A DNA stretch of 15,458 nt from JAJXZP01 sp035505775 (GTDB lineage Bacteria > Spirochaetota > Spirochaetia > Treponematales > Rectinemataceae). Shown piece by piece: positions 7,657 to 14,694 of the stretch (positions within the stretch are counted from its first letter, which is position 1; every line of letters starts with the position of its first letter). The stretch covers positions 1-15,458 of the forward strand of contig DATJQN010000329.1 of assembly GCA_035505775.1 (NCBI GenBank), given 5' to 3'. A program made the position numbers and the translations under genes. The notes beneath the pieces were generated by a model. That model was given only the letters and a program-made list of their open reading frames with translations, had not been told where the DNA came from and searched no databases.

Positions 7657-8691
7657 TCAGGCCCTGGGCGCTGCGGTCGAAGCCCGCACGACGAGCTCGG
7701 TGGGAAGGCGGCGGTGTTCCGCGCTCTGCCCGCCCAGCAGCTGGACGACGAGAGAGGCGGCCGCGGCGCCCTTTTCCCTTCCGGGCTGTCTGACGGTGGT
7801 CAGCGGCGGCGACACGAGGGCGGCCAGCGGTATGTCGTCGAAGCCTGCCACACTGAGGTCGGCCGGAATGCCCGTCCGCAGCTGGCGGCAGGCTTCGTAC
7901 ACGCCGAGCGCCACGACGTCGGCCATGGCCACGATGGCGGTCGGCCGCTCCGCCGCAGCCCGCAGCACCTCGTACGCGGCGGCAGCTCCTCCTTCCACGG
8001 AGCCCTCGACGGCGACCACCCGGAGCCCCGGCGAGTCCAGGGACAGGTTTTCGAGGGCAAGGGCCCGCGCGAAACCTGCCAGACGGAGGTCCCGGACCAG
8101 GGAATACCTCGACTCCGGCGGGTTGATGGTCTCGGGACGCAGCGAGAAAATGGCGATTCTCCGATGGCCGAGATCGAGGAGGTGGCGCATCAGCGCGAAG
8201 CCCGCGTCCTCGTCATCCACGCCGACATTGAGGGTCGTCTCCGAATCCTGGCCGTCGATCGTCACGAAGGGTATATGCCGGTTGTGCAGGAGCTCCACAA
8301 CCTCATGGTCCGGTCCCACGCCGATCGTTATGAGGCCGTCGACGAAGGCCCTCCGGGCCGCCTCGATGACCGTGCCCTTCACCGGCGGCAGCATGGTCAG
8401 GGAGAGTTCCCTGGCCTCGCAGACCTCCCCGATGCCGCGGATGATCTCGCAGAGGTAGGGATTCCTGAAGGCCTCGGTTATGGGCTGGGGCAGGAGGAGC
8501 CCGAGCGCGCCGAGACGCTTGGTGGTCAGTGTCCGCGCCACCGGGTCCGGCACGTAGCCGAGCTCCTTCACTATCGCCATGACGCGCCGGTAGGTTCCGT
8601 CGGATATGCGCTTAGGATCGTTGAGCGCGAAGGAGACGGTGGTCTTGGAAACGCCTGCGCGTTCGGCAATGTCTCGTATTGTGGGCCGCAT
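7657..8691 (-). CDS. LacI/GalR-family transcriptional regulator
   Basis: DNA-binding repressor of 344 residues. The N-terminal helix-turn-helix TIRDIAERAGVSKTTVSFAL occupies 4-23, and the hinge helix DPVARTLTTKR is at 49-59. The effector-binding domain starts at about 61 (LGALGLLLPQP) and includes VDGLITIG, LGHRRIAIFS (175-183), VAGFDDIPLAALVSPPLTTV (281-300) and a closing LPTELVVRAST (329-339). The start is ATG 8691 with GGGGAG upstream; an in-frame ATG at 8769 would add 26 residues with no HTH-family similarity and would lie upstream of the predicted promoter -10. It is divergent from a sugar ABC importer whose upstream region holds LacI-type operators. It is therefore the likely local regulator of that importer and of its own operon (inference). 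The effector is probably a sugar carried by the importer. Confidence 0.95.
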   Translation of the reverse strand: MRPTIRDIAERAGVSKTTVSFALNDPKRISDGTYRRVMAIVKELGYVPDPVARTLTTKRLGALGLLLPQPITEAFRNPYLCEIIRGIGEVCEARELSLTMLPPVKGTVIEAARRAFVDGLITIGVGPDHEVVELLHNRHIPFVTIDGQDSETTLNVGVDDEDAGFALMRHLLDLGHRRIAIFSLRPETINPPESRYSLVRDLRLAGFARALALENLSLDSPGLRVVAVEGSVEGGAAAAYEVLRAAAERPTAIVAMADVVALGVYEACRQLRTGIPADLSVAGFDDIPLAALVSPPLTTVRQPGREKGAAAASLVVQLLGGQSAEHRRLPTELVVRASTAAPRA

Positions 8692-8740
8692 CGCTGCTCC
8701 CCGCGACCAGCGGGCCGCGGCTGCGAGATGAACTCGCCCC

Positions 8741-8769
8741 AGTCTAGCTCGGCATCGCCGATGGGTCAA
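8741..8769 (-). promoter_or_regulatory. Predicted sigma70-type promoter of the LacI-family gene
   Basis: On the minus strand, TTGACC (-35, 8764-8769, 5/6) and TAGACT (-10, 8741-8746, 4/6) are separated by exactly 17 nt. The start of transcription would fall near 8734, giving a leader of about 43 nt before the ATG at 8691. Confidence 0.6.
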
Positions 8770-8780
8770 TGCCGATTAGT

Positions 8781-8804
8781 AAACCGATTTGCTAAACCGG
8801 TTAA
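8781..8804. promoter_or_regulatory. Two tandem LacI-family operator-like sites
   Basis: Two AAAnCGnTT-type near-palindromes with the central CpG typical of LacI-family operators. Site 1 is AAACCGATTT (8781-8790). Site 2 is TAAACCGGTTAA (8793-8804), with a perfect 8-bp AACCGGTT core. Their centres are 13 bp apart. They lie between the -35 hexamers of the two divergent promoters, so one bound regulator could control both directions. The sites are directly visible; their link to the adjacent LacI-family protein is inferred. Confidence 0.6.
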
Positions 8805-8813
8805 CGATTTTCG

Positions 8814-8842
8814 TTGACAAATCCGGACAGCGGCCCCACAAT
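8814..8842 (+). promoter_or_regulatory. Predicted sigma70-type promoter of the sugar ABC operon
   Basis: A perfect TTGACA (-35, 8814-8819), a 17-nt spacer and CACAAT (-10, 8837-8842, 4/6). Transcription would start near 8849. The leader would then begin almost at once with a small hairpin, AGCCC-CGCA-GGGCT (8857-8870), followed 10 nt later by the AAGGAGG ribosome binding site. A 5'-terminal hairpin of this kind often protects an mRNA from decay. Confidence 0.7.
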
Positions 8843-8895
8843 CGGCCTCGGTGCACAGCCCCGCAGGGCTTTCACCGCTCAAGGAGGCTCATTCC

Positions 8896-10140
8896 ATGAA
8901 GAAACTTGTAGCGATCGCCATCGCCCTGATCTCCATCGCCGGGATGCTCTCGGCCCAGAAGCTGGAGATGTACTATTACAAGCAGGAGAACCAGGACGGC
9001 CTGAAGAAACTCGTCGCCGAGTTCATGAAGGACAATCCGGGAATCCAGATCTCCATGCTCATCATCCCCAACGATGCCGACGCCACAATGTCGGCGCGGG
9101 CGGCCCAGGGGCAGCTCTCGGACATTCTCCAGATGCAGTCCTATTCCCGGGTCTTCGAGTATGCCAAGAAAGGCTACCTCGTCGACCTCTCCAAGCAGCC
9201 GGTGCTCGGCAAGGTGATCGACGGCGCCAAGCCCGCGGTCACCTGGAACGGCAAGCAGTGGGCCCTCCCCATGGATTTCGCGGGGATCGGCATCATCTAC
9301 AACAAGGACATCTTCGCCCGCTACGGGCTCAAGGCACCGACCACCTACCGCGAGCTCCAGAGCGTCTGCAGAACCCTCCAGGACAAGGGGATGACCCCCT
9401 TCGCCGGCCTCCTCAAGGCCAACTGGTCCATGGGGCACTTCATCACCCTGGTCCAGACCACCCTCCTCGCGGAGAAAAAGATCAATCCGAGCAGCTTCGT
9501 GGCTGACATGAACGCCGGCAAGACCTCCTTCGGCGTGGTGGACACGGCCAAGCTCTTCTCGATTATGGACTTCTACCGGGCGAACATGGACAAGGATGCC
9601 CAGGAGATGGACTGGGACCAGCAGCAGGCCGAGTTCGCGAACGGCAAGGCCGCGATGATGGTGCAGGGCCTCTGGTCCTACGGCGCCGCCATCGGCACGA
9701 ATCCCAAGCTGAACTGCGGCTTCGTCCCCTTCCCCGTCTACAATGACGCGTCCATGAACAAGTTCTATGCGGATGTGGATTCCTGCTTCGGCGTCTCGGC
9801 CCAGTCCTCGCCCGAGAAGCGCGCCGCGGCCCTGAAGTTCCTCGAGTGGCTCTCGACCGCAAAGGCCCGCCAGATCTGGGTCACCGACTACAAGCTGACC
9901 TCCACCTTCAAAGGCGCCGACGTCTCCGCCCTCGGCGGTCCCTTCGTGGACCTCATGACGACGGTCAACAAGAAGGGATCCTACCCCTGGGCCTTCGCCG
10001 CCTACCCCACGGCCGTCTTCGAGGACGCTTGCAAGAACGGCGCGCAGCAGTACATGTTCGGAAAGAAGAGCGCGGGCGACGTGATTGCCGACATCGACAA
10101 GGAATGGGCGACGGAGATCGCCAAGACCGCCGGCAACTGA
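8896..10140 (+). CDS. Sugar ABC transporter substrate-binding protein (family 1)
   Basis: Exported solute receptor that captures a carbohydrate for the two permeases downstream. It has 414 residues. The signal peptide is at 1-20 (KK, then a hydrophobic core, ending MLSA|Q) with no lipobox cysteine, so it should be released into the periplasm rather than lipid-anchored. Family-1 features: LVAEFMKDNPGIQI near residue 40, DILQMQSYSRVFEYAKKGYL, ALPMDFAGIGIIYNKDIFARYG, EFANGKAAMMVQGLWSYG and a C-terminal EKRAAALKFLEWLS. The aromatic-rich face is consistent with sugar binding. The start ATG 8896 has AAGGAGG at 8881-8887; a GTG at 8851 in the same frame lies at or near the predicted transcription start and is rejected. 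It is the first gene of the operon and is controlled by the divergent LacI-type region. The substrate cannot be named. Confidence 0.92.
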   Translation: MKKLVAIAIALISIAGMLSAQKLEMYYYKQENQDGLKKLVAEFMKDNPGIQISMLIIPNDADATMSARAAQGQLSDILQMQSYSRVFEYAKKGYLVDLSKQPVLGKVIDGAKPAVTWNGKQWALPMDFAGIGIIYNKDIFARYGLKAPTTYRELQSVCRTLQDKGMTPFAGLLKANWSMGHFITLVQTTLLAEKKINPSSFVADMNAGKTSFGVVDTAKLFSIMDFYRANMDKDAQEMDWDQQQAEFANGKAAMMVQGLWSYGAAIGTNPKLNCGFVPFPVYNDASMNKFYADVDSCFGVSAQSSPEKRAAALKFLEWLSTAKARQIWVTDYKLTSTFKGADVSALGGPFVDLMTTVNKKGSYPWAFAAYPTAVFEDACKNGAQQYMFGKKSAGDVIADIDKEWATEIAKTAGN

Positions 10141-10203
10141 GGCCGCCAGCCGCCTGCAGTGCTTGAATTTGCGGCGCTCTCCGGCTGCTTTTCAGCGCGG
10201 CGA

Positions 10204-10255
10204 CTGTTGGCGACATGATGGGAGCGAGACATCGCTGCCGTCTTGTCGCCGACAG
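10204..10255 (+). promoter_or_regulatory. Long imperfect intercistronic hairpin between binding protein and permease genes
   Basis: A 52-nt near-perfect palindrome in the 161-nt gap. The outer arms, 10204-10215 (CTGTTGGCGACA) and 10244-10255 (TGTCGCCGACAG), form 12 bp. After a T-T mismatch the pairs 10217-10221/10238-10242 form 5 bp. After a G-G mismatch AGCGA/TCGCT form 5 bp. The GACA tetraloop is at 10228-10231. In total there are 22 bp with two mismatches and two wobbles. No T-run follows, so it is not a standard terminator. By position it resembles the RNA structures that stabilise the 3' end of binding-protein mRNA in maltose-type operons and so keep the binding protein in excess of the permeases (inference). 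Confidence 0.75.
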
Positions 10256-10301
10256 GCTCCGCGCTTCAGCGTCACAGGAGACGCTCCGTCCGGGAGAACC
10301 C

Positions 10302-11822
10302 ATGGTCCAGTCGCGATCGAGGCGATCTCTGTATTTTCTGGCCTTCATACTCCCTGCCTTCGTACTCTATGCCCTCTTCTTCATCTATCCCTTCGGCAGG
10401 GGCTTCGCCATCTCCTTCACCAACTGGGACGGCCTGACGCCGCGCTCGCCGATCAGCATGCCGGCGGCCGAGTTCCGCGCTCGTATTCTCGACAAGGTCG
10501 GCTCGGCCGCGGACCGGAACTTCCTCCTGCGGATCTACAGCCTCGACGGAGCGGGGGAGGCATATCACCGACTGGCGATTAAGGGTGCCGCGCGTTTCCA
10601 TGTGGAGCGCATCCTGGCCTCCGTCGGCTACGAGCCGGAGGGCTTCCGGTCGGTGGGGCTGAAGAACTATCGCGACATATTCCGGGGCCAGGTCGACGCC
10701 CGTTTTTACCCGCGGGTCTACACCAAGCGCAACTACAACGAAGACGCCGACCTGCCACAGAGCATTGCCAGGCAGCAGTTCGAGACGATCGTGCTTCCGC
10801 AGCTCGCCGTCGATGACCGCGCCCGGCTGGCCGGCTGCTATGCGCTGGAGGGAACCGAGTACCGGCTGAAGCCGGAGTTCGACGAGTTTACGATCGAGGA
10901 CGGAATCTGGTCCCTCCCCGAGCTGTCGGGCCCGAATGCGCCGCCCTCCTCCTCGGTCGACGCGCTGATCGCGGCCGCCAAGGAGGCCGGCCTCGGCGGA
11001 GACACCGGCGCTGCCGAGCAGGCGCTCCGGGCATTTGCCGGTCAGGCGCCCTTCGGAGCGGCCAGCCTTGCCTCGCTGCGCAGGTCGGTGGCTGCCATCG
11101 TTGAGCTCGGCCCGGCCAAGCGGGAGCTCGCCCGGGCCTGGGTCGAGCGCAAGGTCGATCTCGGCGTCGTGGGTTTCACGGTCTTTTTCACGGTTTTCTC
11201 CGTGATCTTCGCCAACCTCTTCGCCTTCTTCATTGCACTTGCGCTGGATGCCCGGATCCGCAGCAAGAATGTGCTCCGCTCGGTGTTTTTCATGCCCAAC
11301 GTGCTCTCGATGATCGTCGTGGCGCTGATCTGGTCCATCGTCTTCGCCCAGTTGCTGCCGAGACTCACCGGCGTGGACCTCTGGATGGGCGACCCCGACA
11401 AGGCGCCCTGGCTGGTCGTCCTCGTCGCGGTCTGGCAGATGGCCGGCTACTACATGGTCATCTACCTCGCGGGCCTGCAGAACATACCCACGGACGTGCT
11501 CGAGGCGGCCCGGATAGACGGCGCCGGGGGGCTGCAGCGGCTGACGAGGATCGTGCTCCCCCTCCTCATGCCGGCCATCACGGTTTGCATATTCCTCTCG
11601 ACGGCCAACGCGCTCAAGTGCTTCGACCTCACCTACGCGCTCACCGGTCCCTCCGGCTACGCCCTGGGAACGATACCCTTTGTCATGGATATCTTCTTCG
11701 ACGCCTTCGCCAAGAAGATGGCCGGCCTGGCCACGGCCAAGGCCACCCTCCTCTTCCTGGCGATCCTGGCCATCACCGGCATTCAGCTCCTCGTCATGAA
11801 GCGGCGGGAGGTGCAGGCATGA
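10302..11822 (+). CDS. Sugar ABC transporter permease (MalF/UgpA-like) with large extracytoplasmic insertion
   Basis: Membrane subunit of the carbohydrate importer. It has 506 residues, about 200 more than a usual six-helix UgpA-type permease. The first membrane segment is at about 9-39, ending in ISFTNWDG as in the family. A soluble region of some 240 residues follows (45-286), holding the displaced family motif VGLKNYRDIF (118-127). The rest of the channel starts at 287. The coupling loop EAARIDGAGGLQRLTRIVLP is at 401-420. Start: ATG 10302 with GGGAGA 5 nt upstream; in-frame ATGs further up (10215, 10218) fall inside the hairpin and lack a ribosome binding site. It overlaps the next gene by 4 bp (ATGA). 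The insertion faces the outside of the membrane by topology, like the P2 loop of MalF, but it sits between helices 1 and 2 of the core. Confidence 0.9.
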   Translation: MVQSRSRRSLYFLAFILPAFVLYALFFIYPFGRGFAISFTNWDGLTPRSPISMPAAEFRARILDKVGSAADRNFLLRIYSLDGAGEAYHRLAIKGAARFHVERILASVGYEPEGFRSVGLKNYRDIFRGQVDARFYPRVYTKRNYNEDADLPQSIARQQFETIVLPQLAVDDRARLAGCYALEGTEYRLKPEFDEFTIEDGIWSLPELSGPNAPPSSSVDALIAAAKEAGLGGDTGAAEQALRAFAGQAPFGAASLASLRRSVAAIVELGPAKRELARAWVERKVDLGVVGFTVFFTVFSVIFANLFAFFIALALDARIRSKNVLRSVFFMPNVLSMIVVALIWSIVFAQLLPRLTGVDLWMGDPDKAPWLVVLVAVWQMAGYYMVIYLAGLQNIPTDVLEAARIDGAGGLQRLTRIVLPLLMPAITVCIFLSTANALKCFDLTYALTGPSGYALGTIPFVMDIFFDAFAKKMAGLATAKATLLFLAILAITGIQLLVMKRREVQA

Positions 11823-12643
11823 ACGCCCGACGGCCTCACTTTCGCGGGGAATGGGTGCTGGAGCCCGTGATGATCGTCATCGCCGCGCTCTTCATCTTCC
11901 CCGTCCTGTTCATCGTGATGAGCGCCTTCAAGCCCGACTCCGCGATCATGATGAACCCCCTCGCCCTCCCCAAATCCCTCTTTCTCGAGAACTTCCTGAA
12001 AGCCTGGCGCGTCATGCGCTTTCCCCGGACCTTCCTGAACACCCTGTTCATCACGGCGGGCGGCGTCGGCGGCATAGTCCTCGTCTCCTCCATGGCCGCA
12101 TACATGCTCGCCCGTTCGGAGACCCGCCTCTCCTGGCTCGTGTACATCCTGTTCGCGGCGGCCCTCGTCATCCCCTTCCAGATCATCATGGTGCCCATAG
12201 CGGTGCTCGCCTCCGACCTCGGCCTCACGACCCTCTGGGGCATCGTGCTGCTGTACTGGGGGCTGGGGGCCCCGACGGCGATCTTCATGTACCACGGCTT
12301 CGTGAAGGGGGTTCCCCGCGAGCTGGAGGAATCGGCGGCGATGGACGGCGCGGGGCAGTTCTTCATCTTCTTCCGGATTGTCTTCCCCCTGCTGAAGCCG
12401 ATCACCGCGACGATAGTCATCCTCGACGCGCTGTGGATCTGGAACGACTTCCTCCTCCCCCTCATCGTGGTCAGGTCCGGAACCCTCCAGCTCGAACAGA
12501 TGGCCTTCCACGGCCAGTTTCTCAAGGAATACGGCCCGATGACCGCCTCCCTGACCCTCTCCGCCCTCCCGATCATGCTCTTCTACCTTGCGCTGCAGAA
12601 ATACATCATCAAGGGCATCGCTGCCGGCGCGGTCAAGGGCTGA
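11819..12643 (+). CDS. Sugar ABC transporter permease (MalG/UgpE-like)
   Basis: Second channel subunit of the carbohydrate importer, 274 residues, the ordinary length. There are six membrane segments, beginning at about 13-35. Family features: FLNTLFITAG at 72-81, SMAAYMLAR at 91-99, the coupling loop EESAAMDGAGQFFIFFRIVF at 170-189, and the C-terminal QKYIIKGIAAGAVKG at 260-274. The start codon overlaps the previous stop as ATGA, with GGGAGG upstream. No ATPase gene follows; the operon must use an MsmX/MalK-like ATPase encoded elsewhere, as many sugar importers of this class do. The in-frame region upstream of 11819 is the overlapping frame of the first permease gene and is not part of this protein. 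Confidence 0.94.
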   Translation: MNARRPHFRGEWVLEPVMIVIAALFIFPVLFIVMSAFKPDSAIMMNPLALPKSLFLENFLKAWRVMRFPRTFLNTLFITAGGVGGIVLVSSMAAYMLARSETRLSWLVYILFAAALVIPFQIIMVPIAVLASDLGLTTLWGIVLLYWGLGAPTAIFMYHGFVKGVPRELEESAAMDGAGQFFIFFRIVFPLLKPITATIVILDALWIWNDFLLPLIVVRSGTLQLEQMAFHGQFLKEYGPMTASLTLSALPIMLFYLALQKYIIKGIAAGAVKG

Positions 12644-12697
12644 GACCCTACACGGTTTTCCTCTGGCGCCGGAGGCGGTTCATGCGTCACACTGTGA

Positions 12698-12748
12698 GGT
12701 GCCTCGAGAATCTTCGCGGCACCCTCGGCCCCGCCGCCGGGGGGGCCG
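12698..12748 (+). promoter_or_regulatory. Two hairpins in the leader of the kinase gene
   Basis: Hairpin 1: GGTGCC (12698-12703) pairs with GGCACC (12718-12723), 14-nt loop. Hairpin 2: CGGCCCC (12726-12732) pairs with GGGGCCG (12742-12748), 9-nt loop. Neither is followed by a T-run, so they do not form an obvious terminator, and read-through from the sugar operon is plausible. The AGGAG ribosome binding site of the kinase gene begins 10 nt later. In such GC-rich sequence some folding is expected by chance. Confidence 0.4.
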
Positions 12749-12770
12749 CATCCGCCAGGAGTCAGGTGCC

Positions 12771-14426
12771 ATGAGACAGATCACGGTCAGGTATGCCTCA
12801 GGTGAAGAGGTCGCATTCCCGGTCGGCGTCAAGCTCTCCGACACGATCTCGCATTTCGGCAGTCTTCGCTGGCCCCTCGCGGCGGCCCTCGTCAACAACG
12901 AGCTCAAGCCCCTCGACTCAGGCCTCCTGACCGACTGCACGGTGCTTCCCGTGACCATCGACAGCGTGCAGGGGGCGACCACCTATCGGCGCTCGCTCTG
13001 CTTCCTCCTCGCCATCGCCGTCAGGGAACTCCATCCCGGAAGACGGCTTGTCGCGGGCATGGCCATCGGCACGGGCTTCTTCCACCAGTTCGCCGACGGA
13101 CGGCCGATGAGCGCCGATGATGTGCACGCTCTCGAAACGCGCATGAGGGAGCTCGTGGAGCGGGACGTACCCATCAGCCTCGAATGGCGTTCCTGGGCCG
13201 ACGCGGTGGAATACTTCCGCGCAAGCTCGCAGCCCGACACCCTCCTCCTCCTTGAACACCTCAACGATTCCCTCATCCCCCTCAATGAATGCGTGGGATT
13301 CCGCGACCTCCACGTCAATCCTCTCGTGCCCTCGACGGGAGTCCTCAGCACCTTCGAACTGCTTCCGTACCAGGGTGGGCTTCTGCTCCGCTATCCCCAC
13401 AAGGAGGCGCCCGACAGGATAACTCCCTTCGTGGACGACCCCGTGCTCTATTCGATCGCGAAGGAGACCAAAGAACGGGCGCTCGTGCTCGGCGTCTCAT
13501 CCGTCGGTTCCCTCAACCGGGTCAACGGCTCGAAGGGGATCAAGAACTACATACAGGTGGCGGAGGCGCTCCAGAACAAGAAGATCGCCGGCATCGCCGA
13601 CCTGGTGGCGGCCCGGGCCTCGGAACTGAAGGTGGTGCTCATCGCCGGGCCCTCGAGTTCGGGCAAGACCACGACCTCCAAGAAACTCTCCATACAACTA
13701 AAAGTCATGGGCTTCGAGCCCCTCGTCATATCTCTCGACGACTACTTCGTGGATCGCGACAAGACGCCGCGGGACGAGAACGGAGACTACGATTTCGAGT
13801 GCCTCGAGGCCCTCGATGTCGAGTTCCTCAACGATCAGCTCCTGTCGCTGTTCTCCGGCAGGGAGATCGAGCTTCCCGTCTTCGACTTCAAGTCCGGCAC
13901 GAGAAAGAGCTCCGGCAAGAAGCTCAGGATGGAGGAGCGCCACATCCTCGTCATTGAGGGCATCCACGGACTCAACGACCGGCTCACTCCGCGCGTGGAC
14001 CGGAGGCAGAAGTTCAAGCTTTACGTGAGCGCCCTGACCCAGCTCAACCTCGACGATCACAACCGCGTCAGCACGACCGACAACCGCCTGCTCAGACGGA
14101 TGGTCCGCGACTACAATTTCCGCGGTCACTCGGCCCAGGACACCCTCAAGATGTGGCCCTCGGTTCAGCGCGGCGAGGCGAAGCACATCTTCCCCTTCCA
14201 GAACTCCGCGGACGCGGCCTTCAATTCCGCGCTCGACTACGAACTGGGGGTGCTCAAGATCTACGCCGAGCCCCTGCTGCGCACGGTCAAGCCGACCGCC
14301 GTCGAGTACTCCGAAGCGCGTAGGCTCCAGGTCTTCCTCGACAACTTCACGCCGATACCGGCGCAGACCGTACCCCGCGACAGCATCCTGCGCGAGTTCA
14401 TCGGGGACAGCGAGTTCAAGTACTGA
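12771..14426 (+). CDS. Nucleoside (uridine) kinase family protein with TGS and ThrRS-editing-like domains
   Basis: P-loop kinase of the uridine kinase/phosphoribulokinase family with a threonyl-tRNA-synthetase-like front half, 551 residues. Residues 1-65 form a TGS domain (VRYASGEEVAFPVGVKLSD). Residues about 70-200 resemble the ThrRS second additional (editing) domain (FFHQFADGRPMSADDVHALE, DLHVNPLVPSTG), but its metal ligands are not conserved. The kinase half has Walker A GPSSSGKT at 293-300, SLDDYFVDRDKTPRDENGDY at 321-340 (phosphoryl-acceptor side) and VIEGIHGLN at 394-402. The likely reaction is phosphorylation of uridine/cytidine or another nucleoside, in the cytoplasm. The start ATG 12771 has AGGAG 8 nt upstream; earlier in-frame residues read through the preceding gene and leader. 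It lies 127 nt after the sugar permease gene, so it may be co-transcribed, although a functional link is not evident. Confidence 0.88.
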   Translation: MRQITVRYASGEEVAFPVGVKLSDTISHFGSLRWPLAAALVNNELKPLDSGLLTDCTVLPVTIDSVQGATTYRRSLCFLLAIAVRELHPGRRLVAGMAIGTGFFHQFADGRPMSADDVHALETRMRELVERDVPISLEWRSWADAVEYFRASSQPDTLLLLEHLNDSLIPLNECVGFRDLHVNPLVPSTGVLSTFELLPYQGGLLLRYPHKEAPDRITPFVDDPVLYSIAKETKERALVLGVSSVGSLNRVNGSKGIKNYIQVAEALQNKKIAGIADLVAARASELKVVLIAGPSSSGKTTTSKKLSIQLKVMGFEPLVISLDDYFVDRDKTPRDENGDYDFECLEALDVEFLNDQLLSLFSGREIELPVFDFKSGTRKSSGKKLRMEERHILVIEGIHGLNDRLTPRVDRRQKFKLYVSALTQLNLDDHNRVSTTDNRLLRRMVRDYNFRGHSAQDTLKMWPSVQRGEAKHIFPFQNSADAAFNSALDYELGVLKIYAEPLLRTVKPTAVEYSEARRLQVFLDNFTPIPAQTVPRDSILREFIGDSEFKY

Positions 14427-14432
14427 GCGCCG
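14402..14432 (+). repeat. 31-bp direct repeat, copy 1 (3' end of kinase gene)
   Basis: This copy encodes the last eight codons of the kinase (GDSEFKY plus stop) and six following bases. It is repeated without mismatch at 14504-14534. The first seven bases, CGGGGAC, can also pair with GTCCCCG at 14432-14438, which is present only at this copy. Confidence 0.95.
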
Positions 14433-14462
14433 TCCCCGGATGCGCAGGGAAGGATTGTCGCG

Positions 14463-14491
14463 GACGCGGGCGTACGCCGGTTCTGCGCCCG
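14463..14491. repeat. GC-rich repeat, copy B, downstream of the kinase gene
   Basis: GACGC-N2-GCGTACGCCGG-N3-TGCGCCCG, matching the words and order at 4044-4078. It lies in the 71-bp segment (14433-14503) between the two copies of the 31-bp direct repeat and overlaps a 7-bp hairpin. Possibly a small dispersed element; chance similarity is not excluded. Confidence 0.35.
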
Positions 14492-14503
14492 CACCCCCGC
14501 AAA

Positions 14504-14534
14504 CGGGGACAGCGAGTTCAAGTACTGAGCGCCG
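14504..14534 (+). repeat. 31-bp direct repeat, copy 2 (duplicated kinase gene end)
   Basis: Identical over 31 bp to 14402-14432, offset by 102 bp, and outside the reading frame of any gene. It includes a non-functional copy of the kinase C-terminal codons and stop. Confidence 0.95.
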
Positions 14535-14694
14535 CCGGGGACCGGGTTCTGAAGTGGTCGCGTTAGGCGATACTGACCCGCCGCGGGCCGAGTGAATATC
14601 CACGATCCCGCCATGTTTTCGCATGATTATGCAGCTTTGCGTCAGGTCAGGCTCCGCCCGATCCGCGCTGCGACCGGCAGCGTCCGTTGGACAT

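Noticed and set aside
6911..8817. Long plus-strand frames opposite the M28-like and LacI-family genes
   Set aside because: Shadow frames in GC-rich DNA. The minus strand has full ligand sets and an HTH with proper ribosome binding sites.
12687..12697. TCACACTGTGA palindrome considered as a CRP-type site
   Set aside because: The half-sites are in the opposite order and too close together for a CRP operator (TGTGA-N6-TCACA); it is more likely a chance palindrome in the kinase leader.
14402..14438. CGGGGAC...GTCCCCG pair at the end of the kinase gene as a terminator
   Set aside because: A 7-bp stem with a 23-nt loop and no T-run; more likely a by-product of the repeat sequence.
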